A DNA stretch of 64,000 bases from Phascolarctos cinereus (GCF_002099425.1 NW_018344193.1:124001-188000); one strand, 5' to 3'. Counted from the stretch's first letter, positions 33,746 through 45,384 are shown. A program made the numbers and translations. The notes: generated by a model from the sequence alone, not told the origin.

Positions 33746-34389
33746 ATGAAGCCTTTTGGCTTTTAGAGGAAACTACAGCTGTAGGTAATTCTGAGTCTGA
33801 GTAGAGGCTCTATATGGTAGCCAAAATAAAGAGCTAATAGGACCTTGAAAACGTAGGCCAAATAAATAGAAAATAAATAGATAAATAGAAAAGTTGATGC
33901 CTAAATGGTTTTTTGAAAACTGGATAACTGAGATATTATCTATTGAAAAATATGAGCCATTAAGGGGCAAATAGATATACAAAAGAGAGAAGCAATCATT
34001 ATAGAATGAAGTGATCTTTAGGAAGCACTGGCTTAATACCTGGCAAAATGTACAAGGCTGATATTCAAAAGCATTGCAAGCATTATTTTAAAGGAGAGAA
34101 CTGATATTCCTTTGGCTAAATACTAACGCCTTGTCTTTCCTAGTGGAAGGCAACCAATGAATAAAATGTTGAAGAGTATTCCCTAAGTGATCTACGAACT
34201 CTAATTTGATGAGGTTTTGAGTATTGATGAAAGAATGGCCCACTCTGCTTTAAGGGGCAATCATAAGGAGAGGGCTAGGTAGAGGACCTGTGATTTCTTT
34301 GAGATAGGAAGCTACTGAATGAGAAAACTCCCTCAGAATAGATATGTACCTTCTTGTCAAATTATAATCTTAGAGAGTTTCCCAGAGCA

Positions 34390-34500
34390 TTAGGGGTTCA
34401 ATGACTTGTCCAGGGTCTCACAAAGTATTGTGTCAGATGTGGGAATTGAATCCCTGTCTTACTGGCTCTCAGGCTGTCTCTTTATCAACTGTGTCATAAC
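34390..34500 (-). repeat. MIR SINE fragment
   Basis: 'aggggttcaatgacttgtcc', 'agggtctcacaaagtattgt' and 'aattgaatccctgtcttact' read as MIR on the complementary strand. Confidence 0.6.
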
Positions 34501-36277
34501 CTTAATCATCCTGTCTGTAAAGATGAAAACAATGTGGAAGGTTCCATTTTCTCTACTTTGTTTACTATGACTTTGTCATTAGATGGGAACCAACTGGCTT
34601 CTGGCTATCTTGACAGCCCAGTATAATAGACACAGGTCTGATTTATCAGTTGCATAGCTATCGGCTATTCAGCTAGCCTCATATTTTAACTTCACCAAAA
34701 ACCAGTTGGTCCCCAAGAAAATATTGATAACTACAGGAAGTGGAGTCCTTGATTTGTTTTCCACTGGGAAATATAAATTTTACTCCTGTCAATGACCAGC
34801 CTTCCCTTTTATATAGCAGAAAACATTTAACTAGTTACCAAAAGTGCCTTGAGGTAAACCTTCTGTCAGCAGCAATTTGAGTGAATCTCTAAAACTACAT
34901 TGCAACAAGAAAAGAGGAGTTTTCTTTTTAAATTTTTATTTGAAGTCCCATTAGCCAGGGCTTGGGGGGGAATAGCAAACACTAGGGGAATTCATGCACA
35001 GGATGTTTCTATACACATGACTAAATCAAGTGCTCACATAGAGTGTGCCTGGCTATTTTGTCCATCTTAATGACCCAGTCATCATATCCAACTGGGTGCA
35101 ATGAGAACGCTCGCTTGACAATGGGCTATTAGGATTGGAAAAATAAAAAAAACAACAAAAACCAAACATGCTGAACACTGTCAATTCATTCCTGTGGTGG
35201 TTTGCTCCCCAATCTCACAGCTCAGGGAGGAACTTTGTCTTTTCATGTGTGAACAAAAGAAACTCGATACATATTATTTGGACTGCCACTTCTACTTTTC
35301 TACATTTTTTTTCCACTTTAGCACCGATTTTAGAAGTGTAAATTAATTTGATAAGGTATTGTGTAAGAAATTTCCGAGTGTTTTTTTTTTTTTAATGAAA
35401 TGACAGCTATTTCAAAGGTGAAGCATGGTGGCCATTGCCAGCCCACAGAGAACTCAAGACTACCTATGATGGACATTTTCCTAATAATCATCTCAAAATA
35501 ATTTGAGAATTCACTACATGGAGCCTATTTTTGTTTTGCCCTTCTAAAAGGCTAAGGATTTCATAATGAAAGTAGTCTTGAGGATGGTGGGGAGAGTAGC
35601 TCCAGACCATTCAGTCCCATAAACTGGAGCTCCTGGGCAGATTTTAGAGGTTGCTTTTCAATTTTGCTGTTTTCAGAGGGTCAAAGGCTTCAGAGTTCAA
35701 AATGTCCATCTCTTGGGAGTGCTGGATTTGTAGCCATAGCAACAGTCAGGGCACATCAGTGAGCAGAGACAGGAGAAGAGATTGTCAATTATTATTCTAC
35801 AGTGGCTACAAGTAACTGTAAAACACAGGTCTTTTAAGACGGATATGTAATCTGACCATAAGGGCCCCTAATATTAGTTGGGTAGCTCATAATATCTGGA
35901 ATTATGTTTTCTTGATCCAAAAGCTGAAAGTTTTAAGTTCTTGAATGCTAGTTTTTGGATAAAGACTGCATCGATTATTTTAAATTGCAGTGATTTCTGC
36001 CTTTGGCTATTTTGCACGCTGCTTCTAGGACGAGAACCTGAAGTAATTCATGTCAGAGAAAGAATAGGTGAAATAATTACAAATTTACAAATGTGAGCGG
36101 TTGCTTTAAAATGTACAGTCCCCAAGCAGCTCCATATTTTAAGTACAAAATAGAAGGGAATGCTATAGGCCAGGAGAATAATGAAGTAATAATTTGTTCA
36201 AATGAAGAAATCGATACACAGTCCTTAAAAGTCCTGTGGTTGGGAGCACATAGACTTTCTGAAAGTGGAGGTGACAA
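34501..36277. other. Repeat-poor block, candidate regulatory DNA
   Basis: About 1.8 kb with no recognised transposon, the longest such run in the middle of the window. It contains a consensus RFX X-box (35730-35743) and several A/T-rich homeodomain-like strings. No exon-like frame was found. Conservation is suspected, not shown. Confidence 0.45.
35730..35743 (+). promoter_or_regulatory. Consensus RFX X-box
   Basis: The 14-mer 'gtagccatagcaac' fits GTNRCC-N2-RGYAAC at every defined position. RFX proteins bind such inverted half-sites. It lies in repeat-poor DNA. A single motif of this kind can occur by chance in 64 kb, so function is an inference. Confidence 0.5.
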
Positions 36278-36440
36278 TGAGCATTATAGTATAGTAGAGA
36301 TAATACTGAACATTCTGTTATTAATCAGCTGGGTAACGTTAGGCAAAGAACTTCCCTCTTTAGCCCTCAGTTTTCTCAACTATAAAAAGAAGGGTCCTGG
36401 AATAGGTAATCTTTAAGGTCCTTCCCACTTCTGATCTACA
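36278..36440 (+). repeat. MIR SINE, diverged
   Basis: 'gctgggtaacgttaggcaaa', 'gccctcagttttctcaacta' and 'taaggtccttcccacttctg' run in MIR order on the plus strand. Confidence 0.65.
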
Positions 36441-36514
36441 AATTTTGACACACACACAAAAAATAATTAAAAATAATTTTCATTACTAATTTGAAAACAA
36501 GGTATATGGTATGC

Positions 36515-36770
36515 CATAGAGTGTTGTCAATGGAGTGGGGGAGACCTGGATTAAAATGCTATCTCCCACTCCCCACTCTCCTACCCTGCCACTAACTAGA
36601 TCAGTCACCATGGGAAAATCACTTAACTTGTCTGAATTTGTCTCCTTATTGGTAAAATGGGATTGATACTATTCACCACCACAGGGTTGTGTAATGGTCA
36701 AATGAGACAAAATATGTAAAGTACTTTATAGATTTTCATGTGCTATAGAAACATCAGTTACTGTTATTAG
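36515..36770 (+). repeat. MIR SINE
   Basis: 'gagacctggattaaaatgct', 'tgggaaaatcacttaacttg', 'ccacagggttgtgtaatggt' and 'gtgctatagaaacatcagtt' give a nearly complete MIR. Confidence 0.8.
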
Positions 36771-38286
36771 CTACCTCATAGCTTATGGGTGCTGGCTGCC
36801 TCACAGGATGGAATTCCGTACTAGGGCCATGGAAGTAGATAAAAGTTATGTGGTAGAATGCTGGGAGTTAGAGTGATTAACATTAGGATGCTGAGGATGA
36901 CCAAAGTAAGCAGCAGCAATTATAAGACCATTATAATCAATGGTTAGACGTATAGTCCACCCAAATCAATTTCCTATTTTTGACGGTGGTATCAAAAGAC
37001 ATGCTGAAAAAAAAATCCATGATAATTATCAGTGATACAAACCTCAGAGCTATGGAATATATCACAAGACATTCTAAAAATGACTGAGGGTGGAAGTAGC
37101 AGCCTAGGGTTAAGCTAATCCTTTTTGTCCTTTTGGCCTTTCTGGATTTATAATTTTTAACTGTGACAACATAATATACTGCATTACTACAAATCATTAA
37201 TCTATAAAGAATTAATTACTAAAAAGACAACAGAAAAAAACCCATAGTGGGTGTAAGTAGACTACAATGAGGACAAATTTTGACCAATTAGTGGCAGAAA
37301 AGATATTATTAAATATATGTATGACTAGAAAAAGTGAGGACAAAACCAGATTTGTTATTGAAAGCACATATACTTTCCTCTTCACTTTATACTAGCTTCC
37401 CCTTCCCATTCACTTTTTTATTTTTTTAAGCACTGGGAAGAATTAGAGGCAGTGGCTATATACCACTCTTTGGTAGTATAAGGAATAAAAAAGGGGTGTT
37501 ACTTTCTAGGACAGGGTCAAAGGAAGGATTTTTTTTTCCTCAATAGGGGAGCCCTGAGCATGTTTGTAGACAGCAGGGAAGGAACCACTAGGGAGGCAGA
37601 GACTGAAGATGAAAGATAGAGTGTGGTGATTAAAAGAATAAGGTCATTGAGGATATGGTAAAGGATGGGATCAAGGGCACAAGTAAAGGAGTGAACTTTA
37701 GTCAGCAATTTCTGCCTCTAAAACTATGTTTGCCAATAAGCTAATGAAATGAAAAAGGAAAAAAAAAGTCATAGTTCATAAAGTTATGAAATATTTATTT
37801 TAAATTTCCTTTGAAGCTTAGGAAGTAGAGAAAAAGTGTTATTTTATGACTCACATAACAATACAACACTGGGTAAAATGTTAGATTAAACCACTTCAAA
37901 TGTATGCTACACCCACACACTCTCACTCCACAGAAGTACCAATTTGTGCCTACTCAGTGCTAAAAGTTATGGGTGATGGGTCATGATGGGAGAGTGGCGT
38001 TTTGGAGTAACGTCGAAAGAAGCAGGTTTTATATTTTATTTTGATGACGATCACTTGCCTCTCTGAGTTACGTCAGGTTTTTTAAGCCTTATGGGTGAAA
38101 CTTACAAGGTACTAGTGGATGTGTGACTTTTGTTAAGTTTGCTCTTACGCATTCATGATTTGTGAGTGTACAAACTGGTGTCTTCTGCCTTAAAAGAAAG
38201 GGCTAAGCTGTGTTAGGAGGGCTACTTTTGTTTTTTGAAGGCAAAGGGGAAGAATGGGAAGTTGCAACAAAGACATGGAGAATGTT
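36771..38286. other. Mostly unassigned DNA
   Basis: No gene is supported. The part 37540-37720 ('gagccctgagcatgtttgta', 'gggaggcagagactgaagat') may be an internal piece of the unclassified type A family. Around 38000-38080 there is a cluster of CpG-containing ATF/CREB-like strings. Confidence 0.4.
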
Positions 38287-38366
38287 ATTTTCATTGTTCA
38301 GTCATTTCAGTTGTGTCTGACTCTTTGTGACCCCATTTGGCAAAGATCCTGGAGTAGTTTGATGTT
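38287..38366 (-). mobile_element. MAR1/RTE tail fragment
   Basis: 'ttgttcagtcatttcagttg', 'tgtctgactctttgtgaccc' and 'caaagatcctggagtagttt' are the RTE/BovB-like tail in reverse orientation, with an internal gap relative to other copies. Confidence 0.8.
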
Positions 38367-39299
38367 ATTTGCTGCTTTTTGTAATAATAATACCTATGTT
38401 AGCTGTATTTTTCTTTTGAAAATAAAAATTTCTTAATTAAAGACATGACTTCTTCATTTGCCTTCTGAGCTGTCCTGGTTGTTTATATGTAACTCACATC
38501 ACCCACTCATTCTGGAATTTACATAGGTTACTAGGTTCAAGGTGGGTATAATATATGGCTTCAACAGGTACCTCTATGAATAGACAAGGAAGGATCATAA
38601 ATCAAATATCAAAATAACTAATTGGGGCAGAAGTACAAATTTTATAATGATGAAAAATCACACAATAGACTATGTCACAGCTTTCCTACACAAGTGAGAG
38701 CAGTCTCCCACAGACTCAGATCTAGGAGTTAGGGTTTCCTTTCCAGCAAATCCCCAGAAAAATCATGCTCATAGATAAAGAAGGATCCTATGCCATTTGT
38801 GACTGGAAGAATTCTCTTGGCTGCCCTGTCTTAGTCCTGGACCTTCCAACTATTCCCTGCTGCTTCTTGGTTCCACCTCCCATAATTTTTTTGTCTTTGT
38901 CTTTCTTTCTGCACTGTCCCATGTATCTTCTTGTCAAGGCCTGGAAGCTTGCCACTCTCACCACTGTCACAGTCCATCACCCTGGCTGACATTTGCTGCA
39001 CTGCCTGAGCCTGTTTTTGTTTCAAGTCTATCCATCTTTGACAAAGACAGACTTCCTGGGCCTATATTCCTCTGGGCTAATCAACACATGCTCAGTTTTA
39101 TTGTTAATCAGACTCAATATGAAATATCACTCAGGAATCTGTAAGAATTTTTTGATTCTCTCTTTTCAATGGGATATTCCTGAATTGGAGAGCTGAATTC
39201 CATTTACCTCTTCTTTACCTTGGAGTATAAATAGTATATCTCCTACATGGTAGGTACTTTTAGCACATTTTTTTAGCCTGGGGAAAAAAATACTCAAAG
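38367..39299. other. Unassigned DNA
   Basis: No gene or named repeat recognised. The overlapping short frames near 38765-39025 show no known protein. Confidence 0.4.
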
Positions 39300-39627
39300 T
39301 CCTTTCCATTTGTTTCATTCCCTTCTACCTGCCCCATCCAATTAATTCCTTTTAATGAACTTCCTTGCTTCTTTCTTTGTAATGTCCTGCCTTATCCTTG
39401 ACTCTCATCACTTATAAGTCTCTCACAAGACAGATTTATCATGTTCTCTTAATGCCTTCCCAATATCTAAGCAGCATCAAATCTCTCTCTCTCTCTGTCT
39501 CTCTCTCTCTCTGTGTCTCTGTCTCTGTCTCTCTCTCTCTCTGTCTGTCTGCCTCTCTCTGTCTCTCTCTGTCTCTCTGTCTCTCTGTCTCTCTCTCTCT
39601 GTCTCTCTCTCTGTCTCTCTCTCTGTC

Positions 39628-39674
<47 letters not shown>

Positions 39675-40330
39675 GTCTCTCTGTCTCTCTGTCTCTCTCC
39701 CTCTTCTATTCACACAGCCATTACCCAGCTTCAGGACCTCATCACATGGACTATGTTAGCCACCTCTAAGTTACTTAGTTTCCTTCCTCAAGTCTCTCCT
39801 CACTCCAGTTCACACAGCTGATAAAGTAATTTGGCAGACCTGAAGTACAGATCTTACTGTGTTACTCCTCCAGTCAATAAACCTAACGGCTCCCTATTGC
39901 CTCTAGGATAAAAATTAAAATTGTTTGGTTTCTCTTTTAAAGACCTTCTCAATCTGTCTCTAGCTCATATTTCTAGCTTTATGATACATTACATACTCTG
40001 CAATCTGTAATACAGCCCAATTGTCCTTCTCTCTCTTTCCCCCCTACAATGTTCCTTTTCCCATCTCCATATCTTTGCACTGGCTATTCCCAATGCTGAG
40101 AAAGCATTCACCCCTCATCTCTACCTGATAGAATGCCTTAGGTCCTTCATGATGCAGTTCAAGTACCACATTCTGCAGGAAGCTTTTTTCCTGACCTCTC
40201 TTCCCCAACTGCTGATGTCTTTTTTCCCCCTCTTTTTTGTCTTGCATTTATATTGAGCATCCTCATACATGTACATGTTATCTCCCTTGCCTTGATAAGA
40301 TGTAAGCCCTTTAGATTAAGGATTGTTTTG
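39300..40330 (+). repeat. L2 LINE 3' region, about 1 kb, with an internal microsatellite
   Basis: After the TC tract the L2 phrases run in order: 'actgtgttactcctccagtc', 'aacggctccctattgcctct', 'atatctttgcactggctatt', 'tgatgcagttcaagtaccac' and the terminus 'gatgtaagccctttagatta'. The part before the tract (39380-39480) fits the same repeat, so the microsatellite probably grew within it. Confidence 0.85.
39482..39704 (+). repeat. (TC)n/(TCTG)n compound microsatellite
   Basis: TC dinucleotides with regularly spaced TG interruptions over about 220 bp. It yields the long Ser/Leu and Arg/Glu frames here. Confidence 0.97.
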
Positions 40331-40384
40331 GCCTTGGGTTTTCAGAGGGGGCAAAGGAATAAGTTTTTACATGGCACCTACAAT

Positions 40385-40655
40385 TCACCAGCATTGTGCT
40401 AAGTGCAACAATTTAAACATTTTACAAATATTTAAAAATTTTAATTTACCAATACTATGTAATTTGATCCTCACAACAACCCTGAGAATTAGGTGCTCTT
40501 ATTGTCCCCATTTTACAATTGAGGAAAATGAGGCAAACAGAGCATAAGGACTTGTCCATGGTCATACAGCTATTAAATGTCTGAGGCTAGATTTGAACTT
40601 AGGTCTTCCTGACTCCAGGCCCAGCACCCTATTCTCCATGCCACTAGTTGTCTCT
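40385..40655 (-). repeat. MIR SINE
   Basis: 'cattgtgctaagtgcaacaa', 'taatttgatcctcacaacaa', 'aggtgctcttattgtcccca' and 'gacttgtccatggtcataca' give a nearly complete MIR on the complementary strand. Minor internal duplication of 'tttaa' type sequence near 40430. Confidence 0.8.
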
Positions 40656-41669
40656 AAGGGTATGCAGTCAAAACACAACCAGATCTTACCATGCTGGAAA
40701 CCTTTGAGTAGGGGTCCTGCCAAAGACTGTTGTCTTCTAGAACTAGGTGGGTCACTGAATGCTGAATTTTTTTTTTTGGCAAGTCCAGAAGACCTTTTAT
40801 TGAGGTATGGAGGGGTCATAGTCTGCATTGGTAAAGAAAACATTTACTACTAAAACTATTCATCATTTGAACTAGAAAGTAAAAGATGTATAATATTGTC
40901 ACCTCAACTCACCAAAGTAAAGCTTCAGAGTTCCTTATGTAAGAACAAGTGTATCAAAATAATTATTATTCTGAAGAGATGATAGATTTTTCCTTCTTCA
41001 AAATATCTGTAAATGGAACCTCTTCACATGGAATATTAATAAAAAGCTTATGAAAACAAATGTTAAGACTGAAAAATCCTAGGAGGTTAGATTTGCAGAG
41101 TTCACAGGCATTCTACAGCTACCATTCTTGATTAAATGCTTGTATAAAGATGTAGGTTAGATTGCAGAAGTTCATGCATGAAGCCAAGCACAACCCTCTT
41201 ACCATCACTAATTTATACTTGCTTCTAAAGGGAATGCACAAGCAGTTGTAGTTTCCAGGAATTCAGAAGTGATTTGTGATCCCTTCTCTTCATGGTTCAG
41301 TGCTTTTGTTTGCTAATATTTTGTACTATCCTTTGCCTCAAACTGGCAAATATTTTGAAATTGTTACATTGTTATTTCCCTAAAAACTGTGCCCTGTGTA
41401 ACTGAGAAGAAAATCTAGAAAAAATAAGTCTTTTTTCTGGTTAGAAAAAGCTTAAAATGAACAATTTGTCCATGTTCTGTTCTGAAGGAATTACTTGTTT
41501 TTTTTTTAAATCATGCAACACTAATCTTTTTCTAAATATCAGTATTACTTAACCTCTCATTGAATCTTCATAACCATACCTATTTCATTTGGGTAGGAAA
41601 CTGAAAATAGGAATTTTCTTATTTCTTCTACATTGAGAAATAATGATATTATTATAATATAATATTATA
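40656..41669. other. Unassigned AT-rich DNA
   Basis: About 1 kb without a recognised gene or repeat. A perfect AT palindrome (41648-41674) lies at its right edge. Confidence 0.4.
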
Positions 41670-42590
41670 ATAATGATATATCACAAAGTTGAGAGAAACA
41701 GCTAACATGCTGGATGACTATCTAAAAAACAAATCTTGGGGCAGGTAGGTGGCTCAGTGGATAGAGCACTGGCCCTGGATTCAGGAGGACCTGAGTTTAA
41801 ATCTGGCGTCAAACACATAACATTTACTAGCTGTGTGACCCTGGGTAAGTCACTTAACCCCATTGTCTAGCCAAAAAGAAAAGAAAAGCAAAACAAATCT
41901 TGACAGGTTAGATTATTGGACTGAATCTTATATGTTGAAACTTAATAGGGATAAATGCAAAGTCTTTCACTTGGGTTCAAAAAATCAGCCTGACCACTGC
42001 AAGGTTGGGTTTAGATAATAGTTTGAAAGAGATTTAGGACTGCAAGCCCAATGAGTCAGCAGTGAGACATGGCATCCAAAAAAGTTAACTTGATCTCAAT
42101 CTACATTAATAATCCTTTTGTACTATGCCATGAACAGATCCCATTGGAAATATTGTATTTGCTTCTTGGCACTGCAGTTTAAGAAGGAAAGTGATAAACT
42201 GGGGAGAATTCAGAGGAGGTCAACAAGGATGGTCAAGGGATTTATGTCCATGCCACATGAGGACTGTTTGAAAGAAGTTAGAGAAATCTTAAGAGTGGAG
42301 ACAGGGGTCATAATAGCTCTCTTCAGTTATCTGAAGGGTAGTCATGGGAAGAGTCCACTTGTTATGTGTTGTGTCAGAGGAAAGAAGCAGCAGCAATGGG
42401 TAGTTATCGCAAAGAAGAAAGTGTAGTGTTGACATTAGGGAAAACTTCTTGATTTGAACTGTCCCAAAGTGGAATGAACTGCCTCAGGAGGTGGTAAGTT
42501 CATACTTATTGGAGATTTTCAAGCAGGGACTGGAGGAATACATGTCATATAGGTAATAGTAGTGACTTTAGTATGGCAGGTAAGCAACAA
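41670..42590 (+). mobile_element. CR1/L3-like LINE 3' region, interrupted by a SINE
   Basis: Outside the SINE the sequence reads 'cagctaacatgctggatgac', 'ttgacaggttagattattgg', 'ataaatgcaaagtctttcac' and 'ttgggttcaaaaaatcagcc', colinear with the copies at 18.9 and 53.8 kb. At 42118-42300 the translation 'YYAMNRSHWKYC...LGRIQRRSTRMVKGF' parallels the CR1 post-RT region ('RPHLEYC...LERIQRRATKMIKG'). The 3' end keeps 'tggaatgaactgcctcagga'. Decayed. The right end is cut by an L1 3' piece at 42594. Confidence 0.85.
41739..41889 (+). mobile_element. Short poly-A SINE (WSINE1-like)
   Basis: 'gggcaggtaggtggctcagt', 'ggccctggattcaggaggac', 'tcacttaaccccattgtcta', ending in 'gccaaaaagaaaagaaaag'. Flanked by a perfect 13-bp duplication 'aaaacaaatcttg' at 41726-41738 and 41890-41902, inside a CR1-like LINE. 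Confidence 0.95.
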
Positions 42591-42593
42591 GCA

Positions 42594-42740
42594 TTTTTTT
42601 ATTAATTTATTTTGATTTATCAACAATCACTTCCATAAGCTTTTGAGTTTTAAATTTTTCTCCCTCTCCCTCCCTGCTCCCTCCCCAAAACAGTAAGGGT
42701 TATAGGGGGAAAAAAAATCTATGTTCTAGTTGTCTATCTT
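42594..42740 (-). mobile_element. LINE-1 3'-UTR scrap
   Basis: 'attaatttattttgatttat', 'caacaatcacttccataagc', 'ttttgagttttaaatttttc' and 'tccctccctgctccctcccc' match the 3' UTR of the minus-strand L1 at 57.2 kb. Heavily 5'-truncated. Confidence 0.8.
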
Positions 42741-42744
42741 CTTT

Positions 42745-42830
42745 GTAAGTCTGTTTCTTCATCTATAATTGAAGGAAATATACTAGATTTCTAAGGTACA
42801 GCTTGGTCTTACTATGATCTTATGGCCAAT
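42745..42830 (+). repeat. MIR-type SINE fragment
   Basis: 'gtttcttcatctataattga' and 'actagatttctaaggta' match the core-to-tail stretch of a MIR variant. Confidence 0.45.
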
Positions 42831-42959
42831 TTATTTCTAATATTTTAAGACTTAAGGAATGGTACCAAATTCTGATTCATGGTGTCCAAGTTTCATTTTA
42901 TTATTTATTTATAAAATTAAAAATTTTTTATTATAGACAGCTGATTGCTTTTGTAGATT

Positions 42960-43105
42960 TTTTTTTTTGGTGAGGCAATGGGGGGAAGTAACTTGCCCAG
43001 GTTCACACAACTAGTAAGTGTTAAGTGTCTGATGCCAGATTTGAACTCAAGTCTTTCTGAATCCAGAGCTGGTGCTCTATCCACTATTCCATCTAGCTGC
43101 CACAT
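42960..43105 (-). mobile_element. Short poly-A SINE (WSINE1/MAR-like)
   Basis: A poly-T start, 'ggtgaggcaatggggggaag', 'ttaagtgtctgatgccagat' and 'ctattccatctagctgccac'. Flanked by the 11-bp duplication 'ttttgtagatt' at 42949-42959 and 43106-43116. Confidence 0.93.
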
Positions 43106-43516
43106 TTTTGTAGATTAAAAAAAAACAACTCAATCTAAATCTACATTCATAAAGTGAAGAAGTTAACCAAGAACCTAGATAACTCAAAGTCCCTTCTTCT
43201 TCCCCCATCAGTTCTCTTCATATCTTTTCGTTTGATTTGAGGAGGTTGAGATAGGTGTTTGTTCAATTATCTGGACTTTCTCATGACCACGTTTTTATCT
43301 ATTTGTAGAGAAAGAGTTTCTTTATCTCCCTCTTTTCATTTCTCCATCTCCAGTTATCTTGATCTATATCTTGCTACTGGACCCAGATGGCTCCAGAGGA
43401 TAGAGTGAGGCTAGTGATTTTGCGCAGCCCTCCCACACTTAAATCCAATCTACTTGCAAGTCATGACATCCTCTTCCCAATATCATGGTCCTCTTAGAGA
43501 ATGGAAAAACAACTGA
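43106..43516. other. Unassigned DNA
   Basis: No gene or named repeat recognised. Confidence 0.4.
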
Positions 43517-43537
43517 TAACAATAACTAGCATTTAGT

Positions 43538-44013
43538 CATAGGTTCCCAAAGTGGGTGAAACCACCCCTTTGGAAGCACTGGAATGATCTGGGGGGAAGG
43601 GGTGGTAGTAGCCTTGGGTGCAGTTAGGGGGTGTTGAATAAAAATAAATGAGTGGTGGAAGCATAAGGAAAGAAGAGAAGAGAAGAAAATTTTGAAAAAC
43701 CATTCATACATCTTTCATCTGTTGTATAACAGAGTTAAAGTCATAGTGATTATGTTATTTTACAAATAAACACACAAAATGTGAGTTATAATCAGTGGTC
43801 AAGTCCACTGACAGGTCTTAACAAGCAAGTGTTGGCAGGTGAGCATTTTGCATTGTTGGGAAATTCAGCATGCATCGGCAGGAATATGAGCATGTAATGA
43901 GTTGTTTACAATATGATACTATATGGTTACAAGATGTAATATTGTGTCACCAAAATTTCAGTGCAGGAAAAAACCAACAATTTACAATAAATTATTAAAT
44001 TTAAGATGCATCA

Positions 44014-44059
<46 letters not shown>

Positions 44060-44179
44060 TTTGAAATGATGCAGATTTCAAAAAAACATTAAAGGGTTAA
44101 AGAAAGTAGATTTCTAGGGGTGTGCTGAGTAATTTTTTTGAAAAGGGGGTGGTAGGCCAAATAAATATGAGAACCTCTG
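43538..44179. mobile_element. hAT-type DNA transposon (family 2), about 640 bp
   Basis: Terminal inverted repeats are 'CATAGGTTCCCA' on the left and 'CAGAGGTTCTCA' (read from the right end), which fits the hAT motif. The element lies in a MIR. The flanks 'atttag' and 'atttat' are what remains of an 8-bp duplication. It contains a TA microsatellite and no transposase remnant I can see. Confidence 0.75.
44018..44057. repeat. (TA)n microsatellite
   Basis: About 20 TA dinucleotides inside the hAT element. Confidence 0.95.
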
Positions 44180-44261
44180 ATTTATATAGGGTATCAAGAT
44201 TCCTACAGTGCTATCTAAATATTATCTCATTTGAGATTCACAATAACCCTGGGAGATAGGT

Positions 44262-45384
44262 CCCATTTTTAATAGTTTTTATTCTTTGCCAGTTACGCAT
44301 AAACACAGTTTTTAACATTCATTTTTTATACAATTTTGAGTTCCAAATTTTCTATCTCCTTTCCTTCTCCCCTCCCAAGATGGTAAACACTTTGTGTTAT
44401 GTGCTATCATTTAAAATATATTTCCATATTAGTCATGTTGTGAAAGAAGAAACAGTTTGCAAAAAAAAAAAGTTTGCGAGAGGAAAAAACATAAAAAATA
44501 AAGATAGTGAAAATAGTATGCTTTGATCTGCATTCAGACTCCAACAGTTCTTTCTCTGGATGTGGACAGCATTTTCCATCATGAGTCTTTTGGAATTGTC
44601 TTAGATCATTGAATTGCTGGAAGAACCAAGTCTATCAAAGTTGGTCATCACACAGTGTTGCTGTTACTGTGTACAATATTCTCCTGGTTTTGTTCACTTT
44701 GCTCAGCATCAGTTCATGTAAGTCTGTCCAGGTTTTTCTGAAATCTGCCTGCTCATCATTTCTTATAGCACAATAGTATTCCATTACATTCATATACCAC
44801 AACTTGTTCAGCCATTCCCCAACTGATGGGCATCCCCTCAATTTCCAGTTCTTGGCCACCACAAAAAGAGCTGCTACAAATATTTTTGTCCATGTAGATC
44901 CTTTTTTCCCTTTTTATGATGTCTTTGAGATACAAACCTAGAACTGGTATTGCTGGATCAGAAGGTACGCACAGTTTGATTACTCATAGTTCCAAATTGC
45001 TCCCCAGAATGGTTGGATCAGTTCACAACTCCACCAACAGTGCATTAGTGTCCCAATTTTCCCCTCATCCTCTCCAACATTTATCATTTTCCTTTTTTGT
45101 CATATTAGCTAATGTGATAGGTGTGAAGTGGTACCTCAGAGTAGTTTTAATTTGCATTTCTCTAATCAATAGTGATGTAGCGCATTTTTCATATGACTCT
45201 AGAGAGCTTTGATTTCTTCATCTGAAAATTACCTGTTCATGTCCTTTGACCATTTAACAATTGGGGGATGACTTGTACTCTTATAAATTTGACTCCTTTA
45301 TATATTTGAGAAATAAGGCCTTTATCTGACACTTGCTGCAAAAATTGTCTCCCAGTTTTCTACTTTCCTTCTAATTTTGCTTGC
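44262..45384 (-). mobile_element. 5'-truncated LINE-1 with ORF2 C-terminus
   Basis: It starts with a minus-strand 3' UTR ('gagttccaaattttctatct', 'ttgtgaaagaagaaacagtt'). The ORF2 C-terminus is readable at 44635-44862 ('KNWKLRGCPSVGEWLNKLWY', then 'MEYYCAIRNDEQADF'), homologous to the L1 ORF2 end in other mammals ('AKTWNQPKCP...MEYYAAIKNDE'). Upstream ORF2 follows to 45384 ('tggtacctcagagtagtttt', 'aatttgcatttctctaatca'). Imperfect 9-bp flanks 'gagataggt' (44253-44261) and 'gaggtaggt' (45385-45393) fit a target duplication in the host MIR. Confidence 0.92.

Noticed and set aside
36093-36416. 107-residue frame
   Set aside because: Its 3' half is a MIR SINE and the remainder has no protein-like features.
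39398-39821. Long Ser/Leu-rich and Arg/Glu-rich frames
   Set aside because: They arise from the (TC)n/(TCTG)n tract inside an L2 copy.
42118-42426. 102-residue frame 'YYAMNRSHWKYC...'
   Set aside because: Remnant of a CR1/L3-like LINE post-RT region; frame is not intact upstream or downstream.
44635-44862. 75-residue frame that looks like a real protein
   Set aside because: It is the C-terminus of LINE-1 ORF2 in a 5'-truncated copy, not a host gene.
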